A stretch of DNA of 41,524 bases from contig CAJTEY010000032.1 in NCBI GenBank assembly GCA_910575775.1, positions 4,448 to 45,971 on the forward strand, written 5' to 3'. Numbering within the stretch: position 1 is the stretch's first letter; each line of letters begins with the position of its first letter. The position numbers were made by a program, and so were the translations under genes. The notes beneath the pieces are model-generated. The model was not told the origin of the DNA. It saw only the letters and a program-made list of their open reading frames with translations, and ran no database searches. This DNA is from Lachnospiraceae bacterium. Its GTDB lineage: Bacteria > Bacillota > Clostridia > Lachnospirales > Lachnospiraceae. Below are positions 1-8,778 of this stretch, piece after piece.

Positions 1-408
1 CGGAAGGGCTACAGGGAATATAAGAGTCTGTGTTACCAGTGTGAAGCATGCCAGACGAGACATCTGTGCACGGAGAGCAGGAACTGTCAGAAGACAGTAA
101 CCCGCCATATCTGGGAGGATTATATAGAACAGGCGGAGGATATCCGGCATTCACCGCAGGGAAAAGAAAGTTACTGTCTCAGATCACAGACGATCGAAAG
201 GGTGTTTGCCGATGCAAAAGAAAAATATGGAATGCGTTATACACCTTACCGGGGACTGAAAAGAGTCAGTATGTGGGTAAGGCTGAAATATGCTGCCATG
301 AACCTGAAGAAACTGGCGATGTGGAAATGGAAGGCAGCTCACCGACAGTTTTTTGTCGCGATGAGTATTGCTGCTTTAAAAAAGAACCTCTGCTGTGCTG
401 CTGCATAA
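1..408 (+). CDS. IS1182-family transposase, C-terminal part (5' end outside window)
   Basis: The frame is open from base 1 to the stop at 406-408, so only the last 135 residues are seen. The piece has a cysteine-rich stretch (CYQCEACQTRHLC) followed by the block ERVFADAKEKYGMRYT and a MNLKKLA motif, which are typical of the C-terminus of IS1182/IS5-like DDE transposases. These enzymes cut and join the insertion sequence ends. Nothing in the visible part is broken, but whether the whole gene is intact cannot be judged. A longer reading frame at 48-422 in another phase is a shadow. The gene runs toward tRNA-Arg and ends about 120 bases from it. Confidence 0.85.
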   Translation, partial: RKGYREYKSLCYQCEACQTRHLCTESRNCQKTVTRHIWEDYIEQAEDIRHSPQGKESYCLRSQTIERVFADAKEKYGMRYTPYRGLKRVSMWVRLKYAAMNLKKLAMWKWKAAHRQFFVAMSIAALKKNLCCAAA

Positions 409-420
409 CAGGGGTTCTTT
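381..420 (+). repeat. 12-bp inverted repeat at the transposase 3' end
   Basis: AAAGAACCTCTG at 381-392 pairs with CAGGGGTTCTTT at 409-420 (one G-U pair, 16-nt loop). It overlaps the last codons of the transposase. It could be a hairpin in the mRNA 3' end; there is no T-run after it. Confidence 0.5.
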
Positions 421-429
421 GACAGTCTG

Positions 430-455
430 GTGTAACAAGATTTGTTACACTTTTT
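430..455 (+). terminator. Rho-independent terminator after the transposase
   Basis: GTGTAACAA (430-438) and TTGTTACAC (442-450) form a perfect 9-bp stem with a 3-nt loop, followed by TTTTT. It ends rightward transcription 22 nt after the transposase stop. Confidence 0.7.
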
Positions 456-472
456 ACCCCAAAAAATGAAAG

Positions 473-512
473 AAAAAAAGGCGAAAATGCCCATTTTATC
501 AGCATTTCCGCC
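473..512 (-). terminator. Terminator of tRNA-Arg
   Basis: On the minus strand GGCGGAAATGC (512-502) pairs with GCATTTTCGCC (490-480) and is followed by seven T (479-473). It lies 15 nt past the tRNA 3' end. Confidence 0.8.
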
Positions 513-526
513 TCCCAAAAAAGCAA

Positions 527-600
527 CGTGCGCTAGAGGATTCGAACCCCCGACCTTTTGGTCCGTAGCCAAACGCTCTATCCAGCTGAGCTAAGCGCAC
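527..600 (-). tRNA. tRNA-Arg(ACG)
   Basis: The minus strand folds as a standard tRNA. The acceptor stem is GTGCGCT/AGCGCAC. The D-arm begins GCTCAGC. The anticodon loop CTACGGA carries ACG between TTGG and CCAA, and the T-arm is GGGGGTTCGAATCC. No CCA is encoded. It has its own promoter at 653-681 and terminator at 473-512, so it is a single-gene unit. Confidence 0.96.
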
Positions 601-652
601 CTGCCTGCCGTCACAGTATGCCATAAAACACATTGCATCGGCAACATATGAA

Positions 653-681
653 ATTATATATAGTTTTGGGACAAATGTCAA
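653..681 (-). promoter_or_regulatory. Sigma-A promoter of tRNA-Arg
   Basis: Minus-strand TTGACA (681-676), a 17-bp spacer and TATAAT (658-653) match the consensus exactly, about 50 nt upstream of the tRNA 5' end. Confidence 0.85.
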
Positions 682-799
682 GGGGCTTGCGCAATTTTTC
701 ACTTTTCATTTTTTGAACTGTTGCTTTTGCCCAGACATTTTCTGCCACACAGTTTCTCCCTGACAAAACAACATTCTGCCAGATGCCATCAGGCCGCCC

Positions 800-2620
800 C
801 TAGTCCTCCCTGCCGCCAAGCAGTGCAAGCGGCTCCTTCCGCAGGCTCCTGTCTGTCATAGCGGCCGCAAGCCCCGCCGCCGCTGCCAGTACCGCCGCCC
901 CCGACACCGCGCTCACACGCCAGTCTCCTTCCAGAATATAGCTGATCTCCTTCCCGGTTCCATACATCATGCCGGAGCTGTAGTTTCTGTCAAAACGCTC
1001 CACCTGGGTGATACTTCCTGCCGTCCTTACTGCGCCCACATATCCTCCTACACTTCCGAGAATACAGCCGCACAGCACAATCAGCAGAATCCCCGACATG
1101 AGGGCCCATGTGCACTGCCCTTTACTCATCCCCAGAGAGCGCTCGATGGCTGTCCTTTTGCTCTGTTTCGTGATAAACATGTGGCAGAAGAACAGCAGGA
1201 CGCAGAGCGTGCTGACCGCTCCCGCCACAAGCAAAATGAACGCCATCTTCCTCATCCGTCTGATCCCGTCTTCCAGTATGGTATAACCCTTGTCATAGAA
1301 GGTGATTTCCAGCCCGTCAATCCCCTGCTTCTCCCACAGCTCCTTCCAGTGCCCGATACTCCCGTTTGGAATCTCAAAGGAGGTATTCCACCCCTCCATG
1401 TACCCCCATGCAGCAATATGATCCTCATCGCTGTTCTTTATGGAAGATTTCGGTATGATAATTTCATTCTGATCCATCTGATAGTCTTTGCTCTTTAAAG
1501 ATGCGCCGGGCAGCATGTCGTAAATGCCGCAAATCTCCCAGTCACCTTCCTCAAACACAGAAAATGCCTCTCCCTCCGCTGTCAGGGAACAGTTCCACGA
1601 TGCCCGTTCGCTTGGTGCGCTGTAATTGGCATACCGAAGTGGCAGATGCAGGGTGTCCCCCACTTTTAGCCCGTTTCTTCTGGCGAACTTTCGATTCACC
1701 AGGCAGACTCTCCGTCCCTCACTGTAGTCCTCCCGCATAAACTCCCTGCCCTGCTCTATATAGACGCTTCCGTCATAAAAGGCCGGAATCAGATCTGTAT
1801 TTTCTGTCGCAGTGACAGGCACAGACTTCCAGATCCCCATTTCCAATTCCCGGATCAGCCCCTGCCAGTGCTGCCCCTCCTCCGTCTCATAAAAGCCGGG
1901 CGTCACCTCCGCGATATAATTGCCGGAGAGACGGCTTGGCAGGAGATCCCCTTCCGCCGTGGCCTGTGTGCTTGTAATCGGATAGTCCGCCGGAATATAC
2001 TCACGCGGCCCCTCCGCATCCGGGTAACCGTGGGGAATATAGTCCGACACACACATGATATAGGTACGGTCAGCATAGAGCTTGTTCGGTGACGGATTAA
2101 AATGGTCGCAGAAATAGAACATCGGTGAATTATAGGGATAGTAGGTGTACAGGAAATTTTTAATCTCCATCTCCACCGGTCCCGCCGGCACGGCATCCTC
2201 CGTGGGCGACGCCTCCACCACCATCACATGGGTGACACCGGTGCCTGTGTCCATTGTCTCATAATCGGGCAGATAGGCGGCATACCAGGCCCTCTTCTCC
2301 GGCCCGCTGATATAGTCCGCCCCTTCGAAGTCGAGTACGGAGGGCAGGATGATCTCTCCGTACTCCGCCCTGTTGCGGACTTTATAGTCTCCCAGATCCG
2401 CATACCACGTCTCGTTCCTGACATACCGTTCCGGCTTCTGCTCCACCGTGCCGATGGTCTGAAAAAGACTCTCGAAACGAAGCATATTCGTCCGGCACAT
2501 CTGCCACAATCCGCAGCCTGCAGCAAACAGTGCCGTGGCAAAAGCCACCAGCAAAAAAAACAGCATCGTTCTCACAGGTGTCCTGCGCAGTCTGAGCAGG
2601 CTTTTCTTTATGATTCGCAT
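800..2620 (-). CDS. FtsX-like ABC transporter permease (MacB/FtsX type)
   Basis: This is a 606-aa membrane protein. One transmembrane helix lies near residues 16-36, a large extracytoplasmic domain spans about 40-455, and three more helices follow at about 460-482, 508-530 and 566-588. That TM1-ectodomain-TM2-4 layout is typical of FtsX/MacB permeases, which couple an ATPase to export or mechanotransmission rather than classic import. The cytoplasmic loop after TM2 (SKRTAIERSLGMSKGQ) matches the usual 'RALGMS' helix of the family. AAAGGAGAGGAA precedes the ATG. It sits 40 bp downstream of a second, truncated permease. No ATPase gene is present on either side, so the substrate and partner are unknown. 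Confidence 0.8.
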   Translation of the reverse strand: MRIIKKSLLRLRRTPVRTMLFFLLVAFATALFAAGCGLWQMCRTNMLRFESLFQTIGTVEQKPERYVRNETWYADLGDYKVRNRAEYGEIILPSVLDFEGADYISGPEKRAWYAAYLPDYETMDTGTGVTHVMVVEASPTEDAVPAGPVEMEIKNFLYTYYPYNSPMFYFCDHFNPSPNKLYADRTYIMCVSDYIPHGYPDAEGPREYIPADYPITSTQATAEGDLLPSRLSGNYIAEVTPGFYETEEGQHWQGLIRELEMGIWKSVPVTATENTDLIPAFYDGSVYIEQGREFMREDYSEGRRVCLVNRKFARRNGLKVGDTLHLPLRYANYSAPSERASWNCSLTAEGEAFSVFEEGDWEICGIYDMLPGASLKSKDYQMDQNEIIIPKSSIKNSDEDHIAAWGYMEGWNTSFEIPNGSIGHWKELWEKQGIDGLEITFYDKGYTILEDGIRRMRKMAFILLVAGAVSTLCVLLFFCHMFITKQSKRTAIERSLGMSKGQCTWALMSGILLIVLCGCILGSVGGYVGAVRTAGSITQVERFDRNYSSGMMYGTGKEISYILEGDWRVSAVSGAAVLAAAAGLAAAMTDRSLRKEPLALLGGRED

Positions 2621-2660
2621 TTCCTCTCCTTTCTCGGCTCCTCAAGTCTCCTGACCGCTC

Positions 2661-3695
2661 TCAATCGCCGCCGGCCAGCACTTCCATCACGCTCAGGCCA
2701 TGGAACGACCACAGCGCCACCGCGCTCCCCACAAGAAAGGACAGGAAAAATACGGCGTCTGAAAACAGGAGCGCCACAACGCTCACCATCCCTGTCAGAA
2801 GAACCGGCAGGCTGACTACAGCACAGGCTGCCACAGAGGTCATGATATTCTCGAAAAGCAGAACCGAAAAACAGCGCCACCATACCATACCCACAGACCG
2901 CATCGTGGCGTATTCCGCCCGCCTGCCCTGAATGAGCAGATAGCTGCACAGATATCCCACAAACAGGATAATAACAATCACAAAGGGCAGCATTCCCGTC
3001 AGAAACGACAGCGTCTCCCGCAGGTTTTCCGCCGCGTTGATAAAGTTTTCATCTGTCATGGTGAGTGCGTTTCCTGCATAGCTGAAATCCGCGTCTCTGG
3101 CCACCGGCAGAAAACCAATCTCATCCATCTGTCTCTTACACTCGTTCAGCCGGAAAGGATCCTTCACCCGGAAGGAAGCCGAATCAGCCGTAAAATCAAT
3201 CCCTGTCTCATGAAAAATTTCCCGTATATTCTCAAAAGGGAAGAGCATATCAGGCGGCACGATATTTCCGCTGTATTCCTTCATATCCATGACGCCCGCG
3301 ATCCTGTATTTCTTTCCAACGATCAGGGGCGTGACCTTCCCGATTCCCGAGCCGCCCTGCCCGTACTGATAGTAATAGACGGTTATCGGCACCTCGTCAC
3401 CTGTTTTCAGGCCCTTCTGCTCCATCACCTGCCCGCTCAGAACGCAGTCAGACGCATCCTCTGCGAAAAGACTCTCGTCCCACCCTTCCCCATAGCTGAT
3501 TTCCCCGCTCTGTAAGCCCGGCACACCCGCAATATCATTGATTCCAGCCCCGAAGTAATGGAGATTTGCCTTCCACTCCTCCAGTGAAAATTCCCCGAAT
3601 CCCGTCATCAACTGCACGGTAAACACCTGATCCTCCCCCTTCGTCCTTTTACTGATAATACACACGCCACCGCCGGATTGTGACATGAGATTCAA
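2661..3695 (-). CDS. FtsX-like permease, N-terminally truncated (probable remnant)
   Basis: The 344 residues contain the end of an extracytoplasmic domain and then three C-terminal helices (about 230-255, 275-305 and 310-335). A typical FtsX loop motif (RRAEYATMRSVGM) follows the first of these. The first transmembrane helix expected in the family is missing. The frame opens only at 3734, just after a TAA at 3735-3737. That point is hard against the che-operon terminator, there is no good ribosome site, and the only starts are TTG (3695) or an internal ATG (3686). I infer that a deletion joined this gene to the che terminator, removing its N-terminus and probably the ATPase gene. It may be untranslated. 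Confidence 0.6.
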   Translation of the reverse strand: MNLMSQSGGGVCIISKRTKGEDQVFTVQLMTGFGEFSLEEWKANLHYFGAGINDIAGVPGLQSGEISYGEGWDESLFAEDASDCVLSGQVMEQKGLKTGDEVPITVYYYQYGQGGSGIGKVTPLIVGKKYRIAGVMDMKEYSGNIVPPDMLFPFENIREIFHETGIDFTADSASFRVKDPFRLNECKRQMDEIGFLPVARDADFSYAGNALTMTDENFINAAENLRETLSFLTGMLPFVIVIILFVGYLCSYLLIQGRRAEYATMRSVGMVWWRCFSVLLFENIMTSVAACAVVSLPVLLTGMVSVVALLFSDAVFFLSFLVGSAVALWSFHGLSVMEVLAGGD

Positions 3696-3743
3696 AAATA
3701 TACGCAGCCTGTCTCTGACGCTTTCTGACTCTGCTTATGCGCG

Positions 3744-3788
3744 CAGAAAGAGAGCCACTGTACCGGGTACAATGACTCTCCTTTCTAT
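3744..3788 (-). terminator. Terminator of the chemotaxis operon
   Basis: On the minus strand GAGAGTCATTGTACC and GGTACAGTGGCTCTC form a long, nearly perfect stem followed by TTTCT, about 35 nt after the MCP stop. The flanking AGAAAG/CTTTCT extends the stem. Confidence 0.8.
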
Positions 3789-3821
3789 TGTGCACAGATC
3801 CACTCCTGATCTGTCCGTCTC

Positions 3822-5603
3822 TTAATATTTGTCGTCGTAATCTCCGTCAAGGGAAATCGTCGGCTCATTGCTGTATACAGGCGTAGTGTCTACAAAACCG
3901 CCGCCGCCCATCCTGTCGGATGCCAGCTGGTATCTCGCCATAAGATTCTTGAGGGTAACTGCCTGGTTGGACAGCTCCTCGCTGGCTGCCGCACACTCCT
4001 GGCTGGTAGCCGCATTCGTCTGTACCACAGTAGATACCTGGGAGATCGCCTGGTCGATCTGGGAGATCGCCGTAGCCTGGTCGTTGGAAGAAGCCGTGAT
4101 ATTTCCGATCAGTCCCACAATCTCGTCGATGGAACCCACAATCTCGTCGAGAGACTTTGCGGTATCCTGTGCGATCTTCGAACCGTTGCCTACCTTATGG
4201 ATCGTATCATCGATCATCTCCGCAGTCTCGCTTGCCGCAGCCGCACTCTTAGCCGCCAGATTTCTCACTTCCTCAGCCACCACTGCAAATCCCTTGCCGT
4301 GTACGCCTGCTCTCGCTGCTTCAACTGCCGCATTCAACGCCAGAATATTGGTCTGGAATGCAATGTCATCAATGGTCTTGATGATCTTGGAGATCGTCTC
4401 GGAGGATGCGTTGATGTCATCCATAGCCTGAATCATGGACTTCATCTGGTCATTGCCGGATGTCGCCATATCTTTAATGTTATGTACCAGAACATTCGCT
4501 TCGCCAGCCTGCGTTGCATTCGCCTTGGTACGCTGTGTTACCTCATCCATAGAAGCGGTTACCTGCTCAATAGCGCTCGCCTGCTCGGTAGAACCCTGTG
4601 CGAGAGCCTGGCTGGCATTCGCCACCTGCTCGGAGCCTACGGTAATCTGGGCACTTGCCTCTTTCACGTTGCTCAGTGTCATATTGTTCTCGGAAAGCAG
4701 TCTGACAATCGCCTTGCCCAGCACATCCCTGTCACTGCGGGGATTCGCTTCCATCGTCAGATCACCCTTCGAAATAGCCTCAGTAATATCGGTCTGCACT
4801 CTGATCGCCTCAGACATCTGTGCAAACTCGTCAAGCAGCTCACCCAGATCGTCATTGTATACCTTCTTGCAGTCCACATCAATATCACCCATAGTCATCT
4901 TCTTAGCCGCCTCAGACAGCTTCGCCATAGGCACTGTGATCGCCTTGATCAGAAGTGCACAGTACAGGATGGTAATAAGAATAGCGACTACCATTACGAC
5001 CACCTGCAGGATGGTCAGAGCCATCAGCTGTGTGTTCAGCTCCAAATCCTTATCGTCAGATGTGGTCTCCATCATCTCAATCAGAATACGCAGGTTGTCT
5101 TCCACTTCGTCAGCGACAAACTTACTGTTCGTCACAAGCTCATTGATCGCTTCCTCTGTCTTGCCTTCCTTAACGAGGTTGATATCCTCTGCTGAAGATT
5201 CATACCAGCTGTCAATCTTACTGCGCACCAGACGATACTGATCCTGGATCTCCGGTGTCAGATTGTCCATGGTCTCCTCAAAGAGAGCAAAATAGCTGGC
5301 CGCATCCGCCTTGTAGCTCTCAATCATCTCTTCCTGCTTCGCTATCGCATCCATATCCTGATTATAGTAAAACAGAATATTTCTGATGCGCACCTTGATG
5401 TTACAGAAATTAGCAAAGCCCTGCGTCACATAATACTGGGGCATCGCATAATTGTCATACTGGCTCTTGCGCGCCGTGTTTACCATATTAGAGGACCATA
5501 ATCCCACCGCCGAAACGAGGATCAGCATAATCAGCATCAGGGCGCTGAATAAAGTAATCTTTTTCTTGACTGTCATGTCAACAATTGAAAATCTTTTCTT
5601 CAT
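3822..5603 (-). CDS. Methyl-accepting chemotaxis protein
   Basis: This 593-aa transmembrane receptor signals to CheA/CheW. TM1 is at about 14-37, a helical extracytoplasmic sensor (4HB_MCP type) at 38-190, TM2 at about 193-218, and HAMP at about 219-272. The cytoplasmic coiled-coil hairpin follows, with its conserved tip at 411-450 ([20 protein letters not shown], then [15 protein letters not shown]). Alanine/glutamine-rich heptads on both arms hold candidate methylation sites for CheR and CheB encoded in the same operon. The C-terminal tail (after about 560) ends in YDDKY and has no NWETF-like CheR tether. It is the last gene of the operon, 15 nt after cheW, before a strong terminator. The ligand cannot be predicted. 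Confidence 0.95.
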   Translation of the reverse strand: MKKRFSIVDMTVKKKITLFSALMLIMLILVSAVGLWSSNMVNTARKSQYDNYAMPQYYVTQGFANFCNIKVRIRNILFYYNQDMDAIAKQEEMIESYKADAASYFALFEETMDNLTPEIQDQYRLVRSKIDSWYESSAEDINLVKEGKTEEAINELVTNSKFVADEVEDNLRILIEMMETTSDDKDLELNTQLMALTILQVVVMVVAILITILYCALLIKAITVPMAKLSEAAKKMTMGDIDVDCKKVYNDDLGELLDEFAQMSEAIRVQTDITEAISKGDLTMEANPRSDRDVLGKAIVRLLSENNMTLSNVKEASAQITVGSEQVANASQALAQGSTEQASAIEQVTASMDEVTQRTKANATQAGEANVLVHNIKDMATSGNDQMKSMIQAMDDINASSETISKIIKTIDDIAFQTNILALNAAVEAARAGVHGKGFAVVAEEVRNLAAKSAAAASETAEMIDDTIHKVGNGSKIAQDTAKSLDEIVGSIDEIVGLIGNITASSNDQATAISQIDQAISQVSTVVQTNAATSQECAAASEELSNQAVTLKNLMARYQLASDRMGGGGFVDTTPVYSNEPTISLDGDYDDKY

Positions 5604-5618
5604 GGTAGTTTCTCCTTT

Positions 5619-6155
5619 TTATGATTGTTCTTCCTTACGAACCTCTTCCATAGCCGCCACTATGTCGTCCTGCCTGATCAGTTTCTCGGGATCAAGAAGA
5701 AGCGTAACCGTATCTCCCGTTCTGGCCAGCCCATAAACATACTTGTTATGCTCATGTTCCTTTCTTCCAAGGGACGGCGGCGGCGCGATATTGTCCTCCG
5801 CAATGGTATCTACATCCGCTAATCTCTCCACAATCAGACCGATCATGGTCGATTTCACGTCAATGACGATAATACACGTCCTGTCCGTATACTCACACGG
5901 TTCCATTTTAAATCTGACACGAACGTCAATCACAGGAATAATCTTACCGCGAAGATTGATCAGTCCCTTCACATAATCTTCCACTTCCGGGATTGCTGCA
6001 ATCGGCTGCATCGCAATGATCTCATTCACATAGCTGATACTTATGCCAAAAAGCTCCTTTCCCGTCTGGAATGTCATAAACATTCCTTTCTGGGAATCAT
6101 CTTCCAACAACTCTTCCATATCGTCCGTTTCTTTTTTTAATAAATCTTCCGCCAT
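5619..6155 (-). CDS. cheW: Chemotaxis coupling protein CheW
   Basis: The 178-aa protein has one CheW domain (about 25-165). It contains the characteristic segments GKELFGISISYVNEII, the PEVEDYVKGLINLRGKIIPVIDVR block and LIVERLADV. CheW bridges the MCP hairpin and the P5 domain of CheA, making the cytoplasmic receptor array. An acidic N-terminal extension of about 25 residues precedes the domain. It lies 3 nt after cheA and 15 nt before the MCP gene, consistent with tight translational coupling. Confidence 0.95.
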   Translation of the reverse strand: MAEDLLKKETDDMEELLEDDSQKGMFMTFQTGKELFGISISYVNEIIAMQPIAAIPEVEDYVKGLINLRGKIIPVIDVRVRFKMEPCEYTDRTCIIVIDVKSTMIGLIVERLADVDTIAEDNIAPPPSLGRKEHEHNKYVYGLARTGDTVTLLLDPEKLIRQDDIVAAMEEVRKEEQS

Positions 6156-6158
6156 GTA

Positions 6159-8294
6159 CTATCTCCTTTCTCCGTCATGCATGAGCAATCCGGCGATATC
6201 CAGGATCAGTGCAATGCTTCCGTCGCCAAGCTGCGTACAGCCCGAAAGACCCTTGACTTTCCTGACATAGGAAGGAATTGGCTTAACCACAATTTCCTGT
6301 TCCTGAAGCAATTTGTCAATCAGGACGCATACCTGACTGCCTTCATGCTCTAATACAACAATGATTCCCTCTTCAATCTTGTCTATGGAATCAGGCAGAT
6401 CATACCTTTCATTCAGGCGGATAAAGGGATAACACTCCCCTCTCAGCACAATATATTCCTCGCCGCTCGGCTCGTGAATCAGGGAGTCCTCTCCCACTCT
6501 CACGAATTCCTTAATGGATGCCGTTTCAATCACAAACGGGGAATTCCCCACCTGTACCACAATACCGTTGATAATAGCAAGCGTGAGCGGTATGACAAGC
6601 GTCATCTCCGACCCTTCAAACTCCACGCTCGAGATATCAAGCCTTCCGCTGATGGACTGGATATTCTTTACCACCACGTCCATACCCACGCCTCTGCCGG
6701 AATACTCGGTTACCTCCTCCTTGGTGGAGAAGCCCGGCAGCGTGATAAACCGAAAGATTTCCTTATCCGTAAACTCGCTCATCGGCTTGTTCTCAATCAC
6801 GCCCTTATCCAGCGCTTTCTGGTACAGCTTCTCTTTATTCAGACCTTTTCCGTCGTCCTTAACACTGATATAAACCTTGCCGCCCTCGTTCTTTGCCTCC
6901 AGCGTAATTTTTCCTTTCGCCGGTTTGCCGACCGAAGTACGATCCTCAGGATTTTCCTCGATTCCGTGATCCACCGAATTTCTCACAAGGTGCATCAGCG
7001 GGTCTGTAATGTGCTCGATGATGTTCTTATCCACTTCCGTGTTCTCACCGATCACTTCCAGTTCGATATCTTTGCCAAGCTTTCTGGAAACGTCGAAGAC
7101 GATTCTCTTCATCTTCTGGAAGACGTTCGTAAGCGGCATCATACGCATCGACATGATGACTTCCTGCAACTCTGTCGTAATCTTGGAGAGCTGTCCGGAT
7201 GCCTTCTGGAAGTTGGAAAGCTCCAATCCCGGCACTTTGAGGTCGGGGTTTTGCAACACTACCGCTTCCGCGATAACCAGCTCACCGATCAGATCCATCA
7301 GCGCATCCATCTTCTCCACGTTCACGCTGATAATGCTCTGCTGCTTGGGCTGGTTCTTCGCAAGCGTCTTACCTTTACCGGCTTCCTTGGTTTTAACCAC
7401 ATAATCACCGGGTTTCGGGCCTTCCTTCTTCGCTTCTTTATTGCCATTGTCTTTCGCAGCCGCAGGCTCCGGAGCAGGTGGCTCAACCTCCTCTCTGCCG
7501 AACTCACCCAGCGCCCTGCCATACTCCTCCTTCGAAAGCTCATCGAAATTGATCTCTTCCGCCTCGGAGCTGTCAATCAGCGCGATGACTTCCTCCTTGG
7601 AACTCTTCGTCTGCAAAAGCATATGAAAGCCTTCCGCCACAATCACATCGGAGCTCGCCTCGTTGGAAAGGATGTCATCCGGTGTGTAAAGCAGATCCTC
7701 AGCAACCTCCTTCAATGCATAGGTCGCCGAATAAGCCCGCAGATTACTCATCTGCGTGTCGCTTCTGTAATGAATCGAAATCCGATAAAAATGACTGTCT
7801 TCGCCCGCTACCGGCGTGATGTAGAACTGTGTCGGCTCCACATGTTTATTCGCCTGCGGCATCTGGATGCCCTGCTTGGTAATCTCGCCTTTAAGGCGGC
7901 CCAGAAACTCATCCAGATCCTCCACCAGCGATTTCTCATCCCCGTCCGGCGTATCGCCGTTTCTCAATTTATCAAGCTCCGCCGTCACGAAATCCGACAC
8001 CGCAAGTACCTTCTCCACAAGTTCCATGTGGGGTACATCATCTGGGTGGGATTCTCTCAGGTAATAAAACACATCTTCCAGCTTATGGGTTGCTTTTGTG
8101 ATGTTGTCATACATCAAAACACCCGAGGAACCTTTGATGGTGTGCATGACGCGGAAAATATCATTGATATCGGCATCATCGAAGCAATCAGCATCTTGTT
8201 TTTCTAATATTATGCCTTCCAGTTTTTCCAAAAGCTGTCCGCTCTCATACAAAAACATGTCAAGCATACTTTCTGTGTTGAATTCTTCTGCCAT
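6159..8294 (-). CDS. cheA: Chemotaxis histidine kinase CheA
   Basis: The 711-aa protein has all five CheA domains. P1 (HPt) is at 1-115 with the phosphorylated His51 in VMHTIKGSSG. A CheY/CheB-docking P2 spans about 155-250, followed by an alanine/lysine linker. P3 dimerisation is at about 320-385. The P4 ATPase is at 386-565, with an N-box at LMHLVRNSVDHG (434-444), G1 at DDGKG (480-484) and G2 at GRGVGMD (533-539). The P5 CheW-like regulatory domain is at about 568-711. It autophosphorylates under receptor control and passes phosphate to CheY and CheB. The ATG follows AGGAGGAAAT. A 60-nt gap with a hairpin separates it from cheY upstream. Confidence 0.97.
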   Translation of the reverse strand: MAEEFNTESMLDMFLYESGQLLEKLEGIILEKQDADCFDDADINDIFRVMHTIKGSSGVLMYDNITKATHKLEDVFYYLRESHPDDVPHMELVEKVLAVSDFVTAELDKLRNGDTPDGDEKSLVEDLDEFLGRLKGEITKQGIQMPQANKHVEPTQFYITPVAGEDSHFYRISIHYRSDTQMSNLRAYSATYALKEVAEDLLYTPDDILSNEASSDVIVAEGFHMLLQTKSSKEEVIALIDSSEAEEINFDELSKEEYGRALGEFGREEVEPPAPEPAAAKDNGNKEAKKEGPKPGDYVVKTKEAGKGKTLAKNQPKQQSIISVNVEKMDALMDLIGELVIAEAVVLQNPDLKVPGLELSNFQKASGQLSKITTELQEVIMSMRMMPLTNVFQKMKRIVFDVSRKLGKDIELEVIGENTEVDKNIIEHITDPLMHLVRNSVDHGIEENPEDRTSVGKPAKGKITLEAKNEGGKVYISVKDDGKGLNKEKLYQKALDKGVIENKPMSEFTDKEIFRFITLPGFSTKEEVTEYSGRGVGMDVVVKNIQSISGRLDISSVEFEGSEMTLVIPLTLAIINGIVVQVGNSPFVIETASIKEFVRVGEDSLIHEPSGEEYIVLRGECYPFIRLNERYDLPDSIDKIEEGIIVVLEHEGSQVCVLIDKLLQEQEIVVKPIPSYVRKVKGLSGCTQLGDGSIALILDIAGLLMHDGERR

Positions 8295-8320
8295 ATTTCC
8301 TCCTCATCTTAAGGATTTCG

Positions 8321-8347
8321 TAACTGTTTCGTTTCCTCACAGTTACA
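8321..8347 (-). repeat. Intercistronic hairpin between cheY and cheA
   Basis: GTAACTGT (8321-8328) and ACAGTTAC (8340-8347) form a perfect 8-bp stem with an 11-nt loop in the 60-nt cheY-cheA gap. No T-run follows on the minus strand, so it is more likely an mRNA stability or processing element than a terminator. Confidence 0.5.
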
Positions 8348-8354
8348 GGATTTT

Positions 8355-8747
8355 TTAAATCAGCCCAAGCTTTGTTAACACCTTTTCAAACTTTTCCACA
8401 TCTATCGGTTTCCCGGCATAGGCTTCGCATCCAAGCTCGAACGCCATCTTAACGTTACGTTCGTCATTCAGCGCCGTTGTCATTATGACTTTTACACGCT
8501 TACTCTTGGGGATACCCTTCTGCGCCTCGATATCGCGGATCGCCTTCAATACCTGATAGCCGTCCATAACCGGCATCATTACATCCAGACAAGCCAGATC
8601 ATAAGGTTCTCCATCTTCAAGCGCCATCATAAATGCATCCACAGCCTCTTCGCCATCCACCATCACGTCGCATTCTCCATAACGTGAGAGCTGCTTATCC
8701 ATAAACTTACGGCTGGCGAAGTCGTCCTCAGCCAACAAAATCTTCAT
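8355..8747 (-). CDS. cheY: CheY-type single-domain response regulator
   Basis: This 130-aa receiver domain stands alone. The acidic pocket is D8/D9, the phospho-acceptor is Asp55 (ACLDVMMP), the conserved hydroxyl residue is Thr90/91 (VIMTTA) and Lys113 lies in GKPID. Phosphorylated CheY normally binds the flagellar switch to set rotation direction. Its place between cheB and cheA makes CheA the likely phosphodonor. At 130 residues it is slightly longer than classic CheY because of an insert (about 73-84). Flagellar genes are not in the window, so the output is inferred. Confidence 0.88.
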   Translation of the reverse strand: MKILLAEDDFASRKFMDKQLSRYGECDVMVDGEEAVDAFMMALEDGEPYDLACLDVMMPVMDGYQVLKAIRDIEAQKGIPKSKRVKVIMTTALNDERNVKMAFELGCEAYAGKPIDVEKFEKVLTKLGLI

Positions 8748-8778
8748 ATGCGCTCAGCTCCTTTCTTCAAAGTAGTAT

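Noticed and set aside
381..455. Inverted repeats after the transposase as the insertion-sequence terminal repeat
   Set aside because: Both are self-complementary hairpins at one place; the other end of the insertion sequence is outside the window, so a terminal-repeat assignment cannot be made.
4197..5241. Two long plus-strand frames opposite the MCP gene
   Set aside because: Shadows of the highly repetitive Ala/Gln-rich MCP coding sequence; no ribosome site and no recognisable domain.
6474..8207. 577-codon open frame on the plus strand opposite cheA
   Set aside because: It is antisense to an undoubted cheA gene with full motifs; its translation is rich in His, Arg and Leu with no domain, as expected of a shadow frame.
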